This document shows, piece by piece, positions 17,798-27,024 of a stretch of DNA of 64,000 bases. Origin of the DNA: Anabaena cylindrica PCC 7122 (GTDB taxonomy: Bacteria > Cyanobacteriota > Cyanobacteriia > Cyanobacteriales > Nostocaceae). Location: the NCBI RefSeq assembly GCF_000317695.1, contig NC_019771.1, positions 6,109,501 through 6,173,500 on the forward strand, in the 5' to 3' direction. Both the position numbers and the translations under genes were made by a program. How positions within the stretch are numbered: the stretch's first letter is position 1; each line of letters opens with the position of its first letter. The notes beneath the pieces were generated by a model. The model searched no databases. It was given only the letters and a program-made list of their open reading frames with translations, and was not told where the DNA came from.

Positions 17798-18567
17798 ACA
17801 CACCAGATGTAATCAGACTCGCCTCGCAGTATTTAGCTGATTTATCGGGGCATACGTTTGATGTTTTAGATGTGTCTAAACCAGTGACCGTAAATGCATC
17901 TGTCAATTTAACTAAAGTAATCTCAAAGCTTTCACCTTTACTTGGAAATCTGATCGAATTTAATACCGTTGAATTCTTAAATAAGCAAGATGATTTTGCT
18001 GGATTTGGAGTGTGGGAGAGGCAAGATCCAGGGTTTCCAGACACAATTTTTGTAGGAAATGTTCAACCAACACCAGGATTGGAGATTAAGGCATGGTTTC
18101 CGTTAGCGACAGAAATAACCGCGCGGTTCAAACGATAGCCAGAATCACTTTCAGTTCGATCAAACTCATGTCGTGATGTTAGCATGGCTACCTGAAAAGA
18201 TTATTTATGGAAAACCTCGTATTCTAGATGTATGCGTTATATCTGGCTTGTCAGTGGCTCTGGCTAGAGATACTCATTACCATAATTTGCCAGATTATCT
18301 TGTTTTAGAACCAGAAGATACAACCCAAAGGACATCAAACCTCCAGCAAACAAACACCAGTGGCTATAAGTTTCAAGGCTCTACCAGTGAGCTTTTAGAT
18401 GCTCAAAGAATGGTTGAGGCTTGGGGATCTGAAGCGAAAATCTACATTCCACAGATGTGACTTAGATTATTAATATTTTTGAAAAATCCCAGCTAAAACA
18501 AGATTTAGATTTGAAGGTTGATGCGGTTCGTGCTAAAAAATCTAAATATTTACCAACGTACAAGTAA
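17794..18567 (+). pseudogene. PD-(D/E)xK-like restriction endonuclease relic, two frameshifts
   Basis: Three open pieces in order. Piece 1 starts at ATG 17794 and reads to a stop at ~18138; it includes F-P-D-T-I-F-V (Asp83) and G-L-E-I-K-A-W (Glu97, Lys99), spaced as in PD-(D/E)xK nucleases. Piece 2, in the +1 frame, begins D-S-Q-N-H-F-Q-F-D-Q-T-H-V-V-M-L-A-W-L-P-E and runs to 18460. Piece 3, back in the first frame, reads F-E-K-S-Q-L-K-Q-D-L-D-L-K-V-D-A-V-R to a stop at 18567. Together ~255 residues, a plausible type II enzyme length. The family is unidentified and the nuclease call rests on the motif and the XRE partner. Confidence 0.6.
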
Positions 18568-18577
18568 GAAATTATCT

Positions 18578-19708
18578 CTATAGTTGCATTCGTCGCATTC
18601 CCCACCAAGCGATCGCAAACTCGACAATTCCCAAAAGCAGCAAAGCACCGATGAGATGCCAAGTTCCAAACCAGCCTGAACCCCTCACAAATACATCCCG
18701 ACACAGTTCGATGTAATACCGCACGGGGACTAAATAGGAAGCAATGGAAAATGGAAACGGCACTGTATTGAGGGGAAACAAAAATCCTGCCAGCAAAAAG
18801 GCAGTCAGCACTTTAATTGTGCCGATCGCTTGTACAGCCGCGCTTTGGGTGGTAGTGAAAATGCCAATGATTAATCCGAGTTGTACACTTACCCAGATGA
18901 ATATGGGAGTGCCAATAATTAAGGGGGTGGGATCGCCAATCACGCGCACTTGAAACAACAAAAAACCGACAATAAACAGAATTAAAGCTTCTCCCAATCC
19001 CACGAGGGTATAGGCTAAGGATTTACCTAGCAATAGTTCCCAGGCACTGAGGCTAGAGGCGTAAAGCTGTAGAATTGTCCCTTGTTCTTTTTCTCGCACT
19101 AATGCGATCGCTATCAACAACGGCGGAAAGATGGCTAAAATCACTCCGTAACTTCCAGGTACAATAAATAATGATTCCTGTCGTCCCGGATTAAACCAGA
19201 GTCGCACCTGAGAAATTACACCAACAGAGTCAGCAAGTTTACCGAGTTGGGCTTGTACAAATGACAAAGTTGTTCCCTGAATCGCCAATCTTGTTACCCG
19301 TGCGTTGATCACATCACTGCCATCAATCACAACTTGCAGATTTCCAGTTTTGCCTGCTTGTACCTCAGCAGTAAAGTCTGGTGGAATCGTAACTTGCACT
19401 TGAGCCGTTCCCCGGTCGATCGCATCGGGAAAGCGTTCGCGAAGCGTCTCTGAAAGAGAATCGCCTTTCCATTGCGCTGGGACAAATAAATTGGTGGCGT
19501 ATAGTCGTTCAACATAACTCCGGCTGAAGCTTGTCTGATCGAGATCCCGCACCGCCAGAGCAATGTTTTTTGCTTCCAGCCGAATTGCATAGCCAATAAT
19601 TAGCAGGGCAATTACAGGTAAAATGAAGGCGAGGGCAACACCTAAGCGATCGCGCACAAACTGCTCTAATTCTTTGAATAACTGATTGCGAATGCGGCGA
19701 ATCATCAT
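18578..19708 (-). CDS. ABC-2 type transporter permease (YbhS/YbhR-like)
   Basis: 376 aa from M-M-I-R-R-I-R-N; the start overlaps the ATPase stop as ATGA (19705-19708), showing translational coupling. An ORF extending to 19891 is only read-through of the ATPase gene. Topology is the same as its partner at 12900-14027: one N-terminal helix, a large external domain (D-Q-T-S-F-S-R-S-Y, V-T-I-P-P-D-F), the E-K-E-Q-G-T-I-L-Q-L-Y-A-S motif and five C-terminal helices. The final ~20 residues are duplicated as a scrap at 16720-16765. Confidence 0.92.
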   Translation of the reverse strand: MMIRRIRNQLFKELEQFVRDRLGVALAFILPVIALLIIGYAIRLEAKNIALAVRDLDQTSFSRSYVERLYATNLFVPAQWKGDSLSETLRERFPDAIDRGTAQVQVTIPPDFTAEVQAGKTGNLQVVIDGSDVINARVTRLAIQGTTLSFVQAQLGKLADSVGVISQVRLWFNPGRQESLFIVPGSYGVILAIFPPLLIAIALVREKEQGTILQLYASSLSAWELLLGKSLAYTLVGLGEALILFIVGFLLFQVRVIGDPTPLIIGTPIFIWVSVQLGLIIGIFTTTQSAAVQAIGTIKVLTAFLLAGFLFPLNTVPFPFSIASYLVPVRYYIELCRDVFVRGSGWFGTWHLIGALLLLGIVEFAIAWWGMRRMQL

Positions 19709-21657
19709 GGCGGCGCACCTCCGGCTCGTTGCACTTCCCCAATAAACGCATCTTCTAAGGAAAATGGCATGGGTTGAATATCTGTAAGGGAGAGATTTGC
19801 CGATTGCAGATAAGACCGCACTTGGGGCAGTTCTGCGGTAGGATGATCTAAAACAACGTGGAGGCGATCGCCAAAAATTGAGACACGCCACGGTTCGAGA
19901 AATTGCCGTAAGCGATCGTAACTTCCTTGCAGTTCGCCAATTTTTAACTCAAATAATTGACCAGGTTGTGCGGCTTTAATCTCACTGGCAGAACCTTCGG
20001 CAACTTTCCGCCCTGCAACCATAAAACACATCCGGCTACATTGTTCTGCTTCGTTCATATAATGGGTTGTCACCAAAATTGCCGTCCCATGACGAGCAAA
20101 ATCATTAATCAATTGCCAAAATTGCTGCCGTGCTAAAACATCTACGCCAGAAGTTGGTTCATCTAAAAACAAAATTTCCGGTTCATGAATTACAGATGCG
20201 CCAAATGCTACCCGTTGCTTCCATCCACCGGGGAGTTGTCGTGTCAGTAAATGTTCTTGTCCTTCTAATCCCGAAATGGATAACACCCAACTAATTTTTT
20301 CTCGCTGCTGACGGGGTGGAATGCCATAAACACCACTATAAAACTGCAAATTTTCCAGAATTGTTAAATCATCGTAGAGGGTGAACTTCTGACTCATATA
20401 GCCGATACGTTGCCGCAATTCTGCACTGCGAAGATTACCTGTTTCTCCAGCCAGGGATATTTCGCCAGAACTAATTGGTAATAGTCCACATAGCATTTTG
20501 ATGGCGGTGGTTTTTCCCGCTCCATTTGCCCCCAAAAGTCCATAAACATCGCCATAGCGGATATCAAGATTCAAATCCACAACGGCGTGAAAAGAACCGA
20601 AAACGCGATTGAGATTCTGTGCAGAAATCGCTATTTTCGCCTTTGCAGGTTCAGATATTGCCAAGCTTTTGACTCGCGGAAATGCCAGAGATTTTGGTAC
20701 AGAACCTTTTTGGCGTAGGAGTGTGGTGAAAACGTTCTCTAGTGTGGGTGATTCTGGTTGAATTTTCTCGAACTGCACATTATTTTGAGTCAAGCGATCG
20801 CGCACAAAGGCAATCCCCGATTTCACATCTTTTACCAAAACTTCCAAGCGATCGCCTAGTGTAGAAACTTCTGCAATTTCACCTGTGACAGTCAGTGCTT
20901 TTTCTGCTTGAATTAGCTGCGAAGTGCGGATAATTAAGCGATTTAAGCCTAAATTACCCTTGAGTTCTGCGGGAGAACCCATTTGCTGAATTTGTCCATT
21001 GTAAATTAATGCCACGCGATCGCACCGTTCGGCTTCATCTAGATCGGGAGTCGCAACTAGTACGGTAATATTTTGGGCAGTTAATCCAGCCAGAATATCC
21101 CAAAACTCACGCCTAGCAATGGTATCGACTCCAGTTGTTGGCTCATCCAGTAATAATACTTGCGGTTCAGCAATCAATGCACAGCACAAAGCTAACTTTT
21201 GCTTCATCCCACCGGAAAGACGACCGGCAAGGCGATCGCGGAATGAATCGAGTTGCATCAACTTCAGATACTTGCTGCGTCGCGCTTCCAGTTGATTTTC
21301 GGGGACAAGTCGTAATCCTGCACTGTAATAGATATTTTCATCCACACTCAGATCGGGATAAAGAGAAAATTGTTGAGTGAGATATCCAGTATAATTTCGA
21401 GCATCACGGGCAGGTAATCCCAGAATTTTAGCATCGCCTGCGGTTGCTTCCATCACGCCACCCAAAATATTGAATGTGGTTGTCTTACCTGCACCGTCAG
21501 GCCCAATCAATCCAAACAATTCGCCACGGCGGATTTGCAGATCGAGTCCCCGAATTGCAATGGTTTTACCATAGTGTTTGTAGAGTCCTCGAACGTCGAT
21601 TGTCACCTCATTTAAGTTTAGAGAAGCAGCAGGAATTAACTCATGGGAAACTTTCAT
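19705..21657 (-). CDS. ABC transporter ATP-binding protein with two fused ATPase domains (YbhF-like)
   Basis: 650 aa, two complete ABC domains in one chain. Domain 1 (about 14-310): Walker A G-P-D-G-A-G-K-T-T-T, signature L-S-G-G-M-K-Q-K, Walker B V-L-L-L-D-E-P-T-T-G-V-D. Domain 2 (about 335-645): Walker A G-A-N-G-A-G-K-T-T-A, signature L-P-G-G-W-K-Q-R (first Ser replaced by Pro), Walker B I-L-F-L-D-E-P-T-S-G-V-D. This is the YbhF arrangement that energises a YbhR/YbhS heterodimer for drug or cation export. It is the first gene of the minus-strand operon. Confidence 0.95.
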   Translation of the reverse strand: MKVSHELIPAASLNLNEVTIDVRGLYKHYGKTIAIRGLDLQIRRGELFGLIGPDGAGKTTTFNILGGVMEATAGDAKILGLPARDARNYTGYLTQQFSLYPDLSVDENIYYSAGLRLVPENQLEARRSKYLKLMQLDSFRDRLAGRLSGGMKQKLALCCALIAEPQVLLLDEPTTGVDTIARREFWDILAGLTAQNITVLVATPDLDEAERCDRVALIYNGQIQQMGSPAELKGNLGLNRLIIRTSQLIQAEKALTVTGEIAEVSTLGDRLEVLVKDVKSGIAFVRDRLTQNNVQFEKIQPESPTLENVFTTLLRQKGSVPKSLAFPRVKSLAISEPAKAKIAISAQNLNRVFGSFHAVVDLNLDIRYGDVYGLLGANGAGKTTAIKMLCGLLPISSGEISLAGETGNLRSAELRQRIGYMSQKFTLYDDLTILENLQFYSGVYGIPPRQQREKISWVLSISGLEGQEHLLTRQLPGGWKQRVAFGASVIHEPEILFLDEPTSGVDVLARQQFWQLINDFARHGTAILVTTHYMNEAEQCSRMCFMVAGRKVAEGSASEIKAAQPGQLFELKIGELQGSYDRLRQFLEPWRVSIFGDRLHVVLDHPTAELPQVRSYLQSANLSLTDIQPMPFSLEDAFIGEVQRAGGAPP

Positions 21658-22413
21658 AGGCTAAAACCTTGCTCAAGGAATAAAATCAAGACTAATCGTC
21701 ACGTTGCTGCGATCTGAATTAAAAATGACGCTCGTTCGTGCAGCGTCTCCCCTTCTCGCTGCGCTAACAAAATTCAAATCTTCCTACTTACCTGTTACCT
21801 ACCTTAATAAGTGATATTCACAACTTCTGCAAAGATTGCTATATCTATCCATCTATCTTCTCTTGTTTTGGTAAAACTAAGTATTAAATTTACAGTTAAA
21901 TATCATATTGAATTCAATGATTTAATTATGTATAAATTATCCGTATTCTTATAAATATTTCTCAAGGAATAGATAATATTGCTTTTATTTACCTATTCGG
22001 ATACAAGAAGTATTTGATATTTTATGCCTTGGTAGAAAATTAGGGAAGTAGTGAGTGATTTTGTGGAGTTTGATAATTCAATACGGTTCATTTAAGCCTA
22101 AAACTCTTTTTTAAAACGTTAGCGTAGCGTGCTGTAAGCATACCGCAGAGGCACAGAGGACACAGAGAAAAATAAATTCTTAACTGAACTGTATTGTTGA
22201 TAATTATCTTACAAGTTGGCTAGATAAATACACAAAGTTAATCCTTTTTTTTATCATAGAAATGTCTTAATATTTTACCATGAAAAGGCTACTTCTACTT
22301 TTGATAAATTAGTAATTTTAAAAGTAAAAAAACTTGCTTATTTTGTCGAATAACAAGGGTTTAGCATTGCTAAACCCCCTAAATAAATAATTGATTTTCG
22401 CGTACTAAAATCC
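21658..22413. other. 756-bp spacer, no gene
   Basis: AT-rich DNA with two short G/C-rich dispersed-repeat pieces: near 21728-21768 (CTCGTTCGTGCAGCGTCTCC type) and 22118-22172 (GTTAGCGTAGCGTGCTG then CAGAGGCACAGAGGACACAG type), both common in Nostocales. It should include the exporter-operon promoter at its left end. I see no ORF or RNA gene. Confidence 0.5.
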
Positions 22414-23016
22414 CTACTGCCAAACGTAGATAAGCAGAAACAAAATAATCCAGATAACGTCAACAAAGTGCCAAAATAATGAAGTCGAATTGACACCAAA
22501 GTGACCAGTATCGTAATTACCGGGAATGAAAGAACGAATCAAAATAATAGACTGCAATAAAATCCCGGTAAAAACGTGCAACCCGTGAAAACCGGTTAAC
22601 AGGTAAAACATCCCGCCAAAAGTACCGGAAGTAAACCCAAATTCCAATTCACTCCATTCTACAGCTTGACCATATAAAAAGTAGCTACCCATTGCTATTG
22701 TAGCCAACAAAAACAGGCGAAATCCCTGTAAATTGTCACGTTGTAAGCATCTTTCTGCAAAGTAAATTACAAAGCTGCTAGAAACCAGAATAATTGTGTT
22801 AATTGTCGGTGCTGTAATTTCTAGTCCCGAAACACCAGCAGGAAGCCAGTTAACAGTTGTGGTTTTGTAGACAATATAGCCAGCAAAAAAACTTAAGAAA
22901 ATGACACTTTCAGATAAGAGAAAGACAATAAAACCAAACATTTTATTGCCTTCTTCGTCATGTTCATGTTCATGGCTGGCATGATGCAATTCTTCAGGGT
23001 GAATAGAACTATCCAT
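22414..23016 (-). CDS. ctaE: Cytochrome c/quinol oxidase subunit III
   Basis: 200 aa from M-D-S-S-I-H-P-E-E-L; AAGGAG lies nine bases upstream of 23016, which argues against the longer ORF start at 23049. It has a His/Glu-rich N-terminus (H-H-A-S-H-E-H-E-H-D-E-E), then five transmembrane helices including F-G-G-M-F-Y-L-L-T-G-F-H-G-L-H-V and the W-H-F-V-D-V-I-W terminus of CoxC/CtaE. Subunit III stabilises subunit I. Last gene of the oxidase operon. Confidence 0.95.
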   Translation of the reverse strand: MDSSIHPEELHHASHEHEHDEEGNKMFGFIVFLLSESVIFLSFFAGYIVYKTTTVNWLPAGVSGLEITAPTINTIILVSSSFVIYFAERCLQRDNLQGFRLFLLATIAMGSYFLYGQAVEWSELEFGFTSGTFGGMFYLLTGFHGLHVFTGILLQSIILIRSFIPGNYDTGHFGVNSTSLFWHFVDVIWIILFLLIYVWQ

Positions 23017-23112
23017 TGGGTAATTTCTCCTTTTGAGTTTTAAACGCAAAGGAACGCGGAGGGAAAACGCAGAGGGTACGCAGAGGTTTTCTGCGTCCTT
23101 CTTTTTTCTGCA

Positions 23113-24789
23113 TTATTCTGCGTTTTGTAATGTTGTTTGGCGTTCCAGGTTGGCTGTTAATGGATCTGATTTTCCGTAGCCGTAAGGTCCGCTAATAATG
23201 ATGGGAATTTCTTCAAAGTTTTCTACAGGAGGAGGAGAAGAAATCATCCATTCTAAACCAATTGCTCTCCAAGGATTATCAGGTGCTTTTTCACCTTGTG
23301 TCCAAGAAACCAACATATTAAAAATGAAGGGTAAGGTGGACATTCCTAATAAGAATGCACCAAGACTAGCGATCACATTCCAGAAAGTATATTCTGGTGC
23401 GTAGGAAGCAACTCGGCGTAACATCCCTTGCAAACCTAATGGGTGCATGGGTAAAAAGTTGAGGTTAGTACCGATGAATGCTAACCAAAAGTGAATTTGT
23501 CCCCAACCTTCATTAAACATCCGCCCTGTCATTTTGGGGAACCAGTGATAGATGGCTGCATACAAACCCATTGTCACTGTTCCGTAAAGAACATAATGGA
23601 AGTGACCAACTACAAAATAGGTGTTGTTAACGTGAACATCTACTGGTACAGAAGAAAGCATAATTCCTGTAATACCAGCAAATACAAACATTACTAAAGC
23701 ACCCAAAGCAAACATCATTGGTGTAGTTAATCTAATTTTTCCACCCCAAATTGTTGCTACCCAAGCAAATACTTTAATCCCTGTAGGGATGGAGACAAAC
23801 ATTGTTGTCATCATGAAAATTAACCGCATCCAGCCTGGTGTACCACTGACATACATATGGTGTACCCAGACGATCGCACTAACTACGGCAATTAACATGG
23901 AAGAAACTGCAACTACCTTATAACCAAATAAAGGTTTGCGGGAGTAAACAGGGAATATTTCTGAGAAAATCCCAAACACAGGCAGAATGATTACGTAAAC
24001 TGCTGGGTGGGAGTAAAACCAGAAATAATGCTGGAACATCACCGGGTTTCCGCCTTTGCTGGGGTCAAAAAAGGCAGTACCAACTGTTAAATCCAGTAGC
24101 AGCATGACTGCACCAGCAGTTAATGCAGGAAGTCCAAATAATTGGATGATTTGGGCGCTAAATACTGCCCACACAAATAAGGGCATTCTGAAGAAACCCA
24201 TGCCAGGGGCGCGCATTTTGACGATAGTGGTAACAAAGTTGACCGCACCCATGATGGAGGAAACGCCGGAAATAGCTACGGCTAATAACCACAGAACTTG
24301 ACCGTTAATTAAATGACCTGTGGGGTTTTGTAAACTGACGGGAGGATATGCCCACCAACCAGATTGGGCTGGCCCACCAGGTACAAAAAAGCTGGACATG
24401 AGGAGGATTCCCACTACTGGAACCATCCAAAAGGCAACGGCATTCAATCGCGGAAATGCCATGTCTCGCGCCCCAATCATGATGGGTACGAGGTAGTTAG
24501 CTAAACCAACGAGGGAGGGAAATGTCCACAGGAACAGCATGACTGTGCCGTGCATGGTGAACATTCCGTTATAAACGGTGCGGTCTATTAAGTCAGATTC
24601 GGGAGTGATAAGTTCTCCCCGCAAGATCATGGCGAAGATACCACCGACAAGGAAGAAGATAAAGGAGGTAACGAGGTATTGAATACCTATTACTTTATGG
24701 TCTGTGCTGAAGGTGAAGTATGTTTTCCAGTTGTTGGGCGTTTCGTGGTGATGTGCTTCACCAGCAATGCGAATGGGAATGTTAGTCAT
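23113..24789 (-). CDS. ctaD: Haem-copper oxidase subunit I, A2 type
   Basis: 558 aa, twelve transmembrane helices. The CuB/haem ligands are present: M-H-G-T-V-M-L (low-spin haem His), F-Y-S-H-P-A-V-Y (CuB His and cross-linked Tyr), V-H-H-M-Y and H-F-H-Y-V-L-Y-G-T. The helix VI motif is Y-S-H-P-x-V-Y rather than G-H-P-E-V-Y, so the proton-channel glutamate is absent and the Tyr-Ser pair of type A2 oxidases is present. This fits the cyanobacterial alternative respiratory terminal oxidase (ARTO/cox3), the catalytic O2-reducing subunit. Confidence 0.96.
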   Translation of the reverse strand: MTNIPIRIAGEAHHHETPNNWKTYFTFSTDHKVIGIQYLVTSFIFFLVGGIFAMILRGELITPESDLIDRTVYNGMFTMHGTVMLFLWTFPSLVGLANYLVPIMIGARDMAFPRLNAVAFWMVPVVGILLMSSFFVPGGPAQSGWWAYPPVSLQNPTGHLINGQVLWLLAVAISGVSSIMGAVNFVTTIVKMRAPGMGFFRMPLFVWAVFSAQIIQLFGLPALTAGAVMLLLDLTVGTAFFDPSKGGNPVMFQHYFWFYSHPAVYVIILPVFGIFSEIFPVYSRKPLFGYKVVAVSSMLIAVVSAIVWVHHMYVSGTPGWMRLIFMMTTMFVSIPTGIKVFAWVATIWGGKIRLTTPMMFALGALVMFVFAGITGIMLSSVPVDVHVNNTYFVVGHFHYVLYGTVTMGLYAAIYHWFPKMTGRMFNEGWGQIHFWLAFIGTNLNFLPMHPLGLQGMLRRVASYAPEYTFWNVIASLGAFLLGMSTLPFIFNMLVSWTQGEKAPDNPWRAIGLEWMISSPPPVENFEEIPIIISGPYGYGKSDPLTANLERQTTLQNAE

Positions 24790-24865
24790 TGGTTGGTTTC
24801 TAAATAGGAAGGCTCACGCAATCGCGTTTCGCGATCTCGAAGAGTAGGCGCAAAGGAAGAATGAA

Positions 24866-25792
24866 TTAACCCGAAAAATTAACTACTGGAGGTGCAGCAG
24901 GTTTAACTCTTTCCCAACCAGTTTTTATGCTTTGGTTGCTGGTTTGGGCGTATTCGCTGGCTGCTTGATTTTTTGCGGGTGTGGGGATGTGGTTTGCAGC
25001 TTTTTCTAACCATTCGTGATACTCTTCAGGAGTTTCGACAATCACGTTGGCTTGCATGGTTGCAAAGTATGTACCGCTGTATTGGGAATCGGTGAGGCTA
25101 TATTTGCCGGGGCGAATGGGTGTGAATTCAAAGTCGATGGTTTTACCGGGAACGATGTCTTGTTTGAGGCGAAAGGCGGGAATATAAAAGCCGTGGAGTA
25201 CGTCTTCTGATTGTAGGGCTAAACGAATTCTGCGATCGCTCGGTAAATGCAATTCTGTACTGGTAATATCTTTTTCAGGATAATGAAATACCCAAGACCA
25301 CTGTTTGGCTAGTACGTCAATTTTTTCTAAGGGTTCACCCGCAATTTCAATCGGTACTGCTTTTTCTTCTGCATAGGCAGTTTCCATTTCCATGGGATTA
25401 TGCAGATGTACCAGTTGGGCTGGGCCTTGAATAGCCATTTCTTCGTAAACTTGGTAACTGTAGCTGCCAATCCACAATACCAACATGATGGGTATTATTG
25501 TCCACACTACTTCTAGGGTGACGTTACCTTCAATGTGTGGGCCATCATTCAAATCGTAGCTTTTGGCGCGGTGGAAGGTGACAGAATACAAAACGGTACT
25601 GATAACAGCCAAAAAGATGAAAGCACCTAATGTCACTAAAAAGCTAAATAAATCATCAACAAGATGAGATTCAGCAGCGCCTTGGGGGGGAAGCCAGGAA
25701 TAAGCCTGTTTACCAATGAAGATACTGGTAATTGTGACAATCAACCCCCCAGTCATCAAGGTCAAAAGATTTAAAATCAGCCGGATGTTCAT
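24866..25792 (-). CDS. ctaC: Oxidase subunit II lacking the CuA site (quinol-oxidase type)
   Basis: 308 aa. Three N-terminal hydrophobic segments precede a cupredoxin domain (about 175-275) with D-V-L-H-G-F-Y-I-P-A-F-R-L-K. Where CuA subunits have C-A-E-Y-C-G-T-G-H-x-x-M this protein reads D-S-Q-Y-S-G-T-Y-F-A-T-M: both cysteines and one histidine are gone. It therefore cannot hold the dinuclear copper that accepts electrons from cytochrome c, and should take electrons from plastoquinol, as proposed for the ARTO/cox3 enzymes of heterocysts. The C-terminal ~50 residues are a Pro/Ala tail. Confidence 0.95.
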   Translation of the reverse strand: MNIRLILNLLTLMTGGLIVTITSIFIGKQAYSWLPPQGAAESHLVDDLFSFLVTLGAFIFLAVISTVLYSVTFHRAKSYDLNDGPHIEGNVTLEVVWTIIPIMLVLWIGSYSYQVYEEMAIQGPAQLVHLHNPMEMETAYAEEKAVPIEIAGEPLEKIDVLAKQWSWVFHYPEKDITSTELHLPSDRRIRLALQSEDVLHGFYIPAFRLKQDIVPGKTIDFEFTPIRPGKYSLTDSQYSGTYFATMQANVIVETPEEYHEWLEKAANHIPTPAKNQAASEYAQTSNQSIKTGWERVKPAAPPVVNFSG

Positions 25793-25797
25793 AATTT

Positions 25798-25890
25798 GTC
25801 ATTGGTGATTGGTGATTGGTAATTGGTGAGTGGTAATTGGTAATTGGGTATTCTTCCCAGTCCCCAGTCCCTAATTCCCAGTCCCCAATA
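25798..25890. repeat. STRR blocks (ATTGGTG/A and CCCAGTC types)
   Basis: Two degenerate heptamer families in series: seven ATTGGTGA/ATTGGTAA-like units (25801-25848), then CCCAGTCC/CCCCAGTC units (25857-25888). The second block overlaps the 3' end of the DUF2231 gene and encodes its last residues (G-T-G-N-stop). Confidence 0.8.
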
Positions 25891-26485
25891 CCTTATTGAT
25901 GTCTTGTCCCATTCTCAATAAGTTATCAGCAGTGTTATGTACACCAAATTCACCTGCTAATTGCGCTCCTAATGTGCCGTGTAGATACATAACAAACATG
26001 ATGGAAATTCCTGCTAATAAATAACTCCAGCGCACTTGTTGATCTGAATCTTTACAGGAAATATAACGTTGCCATCCTCTCCAAAAAGTCATGGCAATCA
26101 TCAAAGCTAATAAGAAAACTCCGCCGACACCATGCCACATCATGGTTTCCATTGCTTGCAAACCCCAAGCACTTTTTAAATTTGTTGGTGGAGTTGCTAA
26201 CAACATTTCATAAAAACCAGCCGCAACTGTGAAAAATGTAATTACAGCAGCGCCTACCATGTTGTACCAACCAACTTCAAATAATTGGGCGCGTTCAACA
26301 GCTAAACCCAAATATTTAAACAGCCAGTTTTCTAAGGGAAAAAGTACACCAGCTATATCAAAGATAATGGCAATGATGAATAAACCAAGAGTGAGATGGA
26401 CTAAATTGGGGTGAATCGGAATTGTGTAAGGTAATCCATTTGCTCCCATTTGGGCGCTGACTTGATCAATTAATTCTGAGTTCAT
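25871..26485 (-). CDS. DUF2231 membrane protein, second of the pair
   Basis: 204 aa from M-N-S-E-L-I-D-Q (the ORF is longer at the 5' end, but the ATG at 26485 overlaps the previous stop as ATGA). Four to five transmembrane helices, with P-I-H-P-N-L-V-H-L-T-L-G near the start, M-W-H-G-V-G-G-V-F in the middle and Y-L-H-G-T-L-G-A. The conserved membrane histidines are of the kind that could bind haem, but this is inference. Genes of this pair precede coxBAC in the cox3/ARTO clusters of heterocystous cyanobacteria. Confidence 0.88.
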   Translation of the reverse strand: MNSELIDQVSAQMGANGLPYTIPIHPNLVHLTLGLFIIAIIFDIAGVLFPLENWLFKYLGLAVERAQLFEVGWYNMVGAAVITFFTVAAGFYEMLLATPPTNLKSAWGLQAMETMMWHGVGGVFLLALMIAMTFWRGWQRYISCKDSDQQVRWSYLLAGISIMFVMYLHGTLGAQLAGEFGVHNTADNLLRMGQDINKVLGTGN

Positions 26486-26982
26486 GGTAAGATTCCATCC
26501 TTTACGGCTTCCACAACTGGCACTGTGTGTATTCCATAAACCCACACCAATTCATCACCGAGATATACTTGAAAACCAACAAGTATGGTTAAAAGTAACC
26601 CAACTGCTAAATAATGAATTGGTAATCTTTGCGGGTCACGAGTGCGGAGTACATAACGCCAAGCTGTAATTGCAGCGAGAATTCCTGACAGTGACCAACC
26701 GATTAAGGTGTGGTAATTTAATACTGATTTGACTAGGTTGTAAGGTTTGGCTAAACCTGCTTCAAATTGACCGAAGATAATGGCAATGAAAATGGATACT
26801 GTGGCTACAAATAGATTCCACCAACCTATTTCAAAGAAGCGGGTTTTTCCAGTTAAAAAGCCAGTTAAATCACAGAAAAATGCAAACAGTATCATCGCAA
26901 TTACGAAGTGAACTACGATGGGATGCAGTGGATCTGGATAAGGTAAATTATGCTCGTTTAGCGACGTTAAGGACTCGAACAT
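26482..26982 (-). CDS. DUF2231 membrane protein, first gene of the oxidase operon
   Basis: 166 aa, four transmembrane helices. The DUF2231 signature P-L-H-P-I-V-V-H-F-V-I-A begins at about residue 19; also Y-H-T-L-I-G-W-S-L-S-G and Y-L-G-D-E-L-V-W-V-Y-G-I-H. Ribosome site AGGAGAATTCC-ATG. First gene of the five-gene minus-strand operon (two DUF2231, subunits II, I, III), 42 bp downstream of the FNR-like palindrome. Confidence 0.88.
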   Translation of the reverse strand: MFESLTSLNEHNLPYPDPLHPIVVHFVIAMILFAFFCDLTGFLTGKTRFFEIGWWNLFVATVSIFIAIIFGQFEAGLAKPYNLVKSVLNYHTLIGWSLSGILAAITAWRYVLRTRDPQRLPIHYLAVGLLLTILVGFQVYLGDELVWVYGIHTVPVVEAVKDGILP

Positions 26983-27024
26983 GGAATTCTCCTGGATTTA
27001 TTGACTACTCCTCTGCCACATTTA

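Noticed and set aside
19705..19891. Long N-terminal extension of the permease ORF
   Set aside because: It reads out-of-frame through the ATPase 3' end; the ATGA overlap at 19705-19708 marks the real start.
11589..21657. Linking the HlyD-containing exporter to secretion of the RTX protein at 5766-7388
   Set aside because: The exporter is of the YbhF/ABC-2 type, not the HlyB-type peptide exporter that secretes RTX proteins, and the genes are 4 kb apart in separate units.
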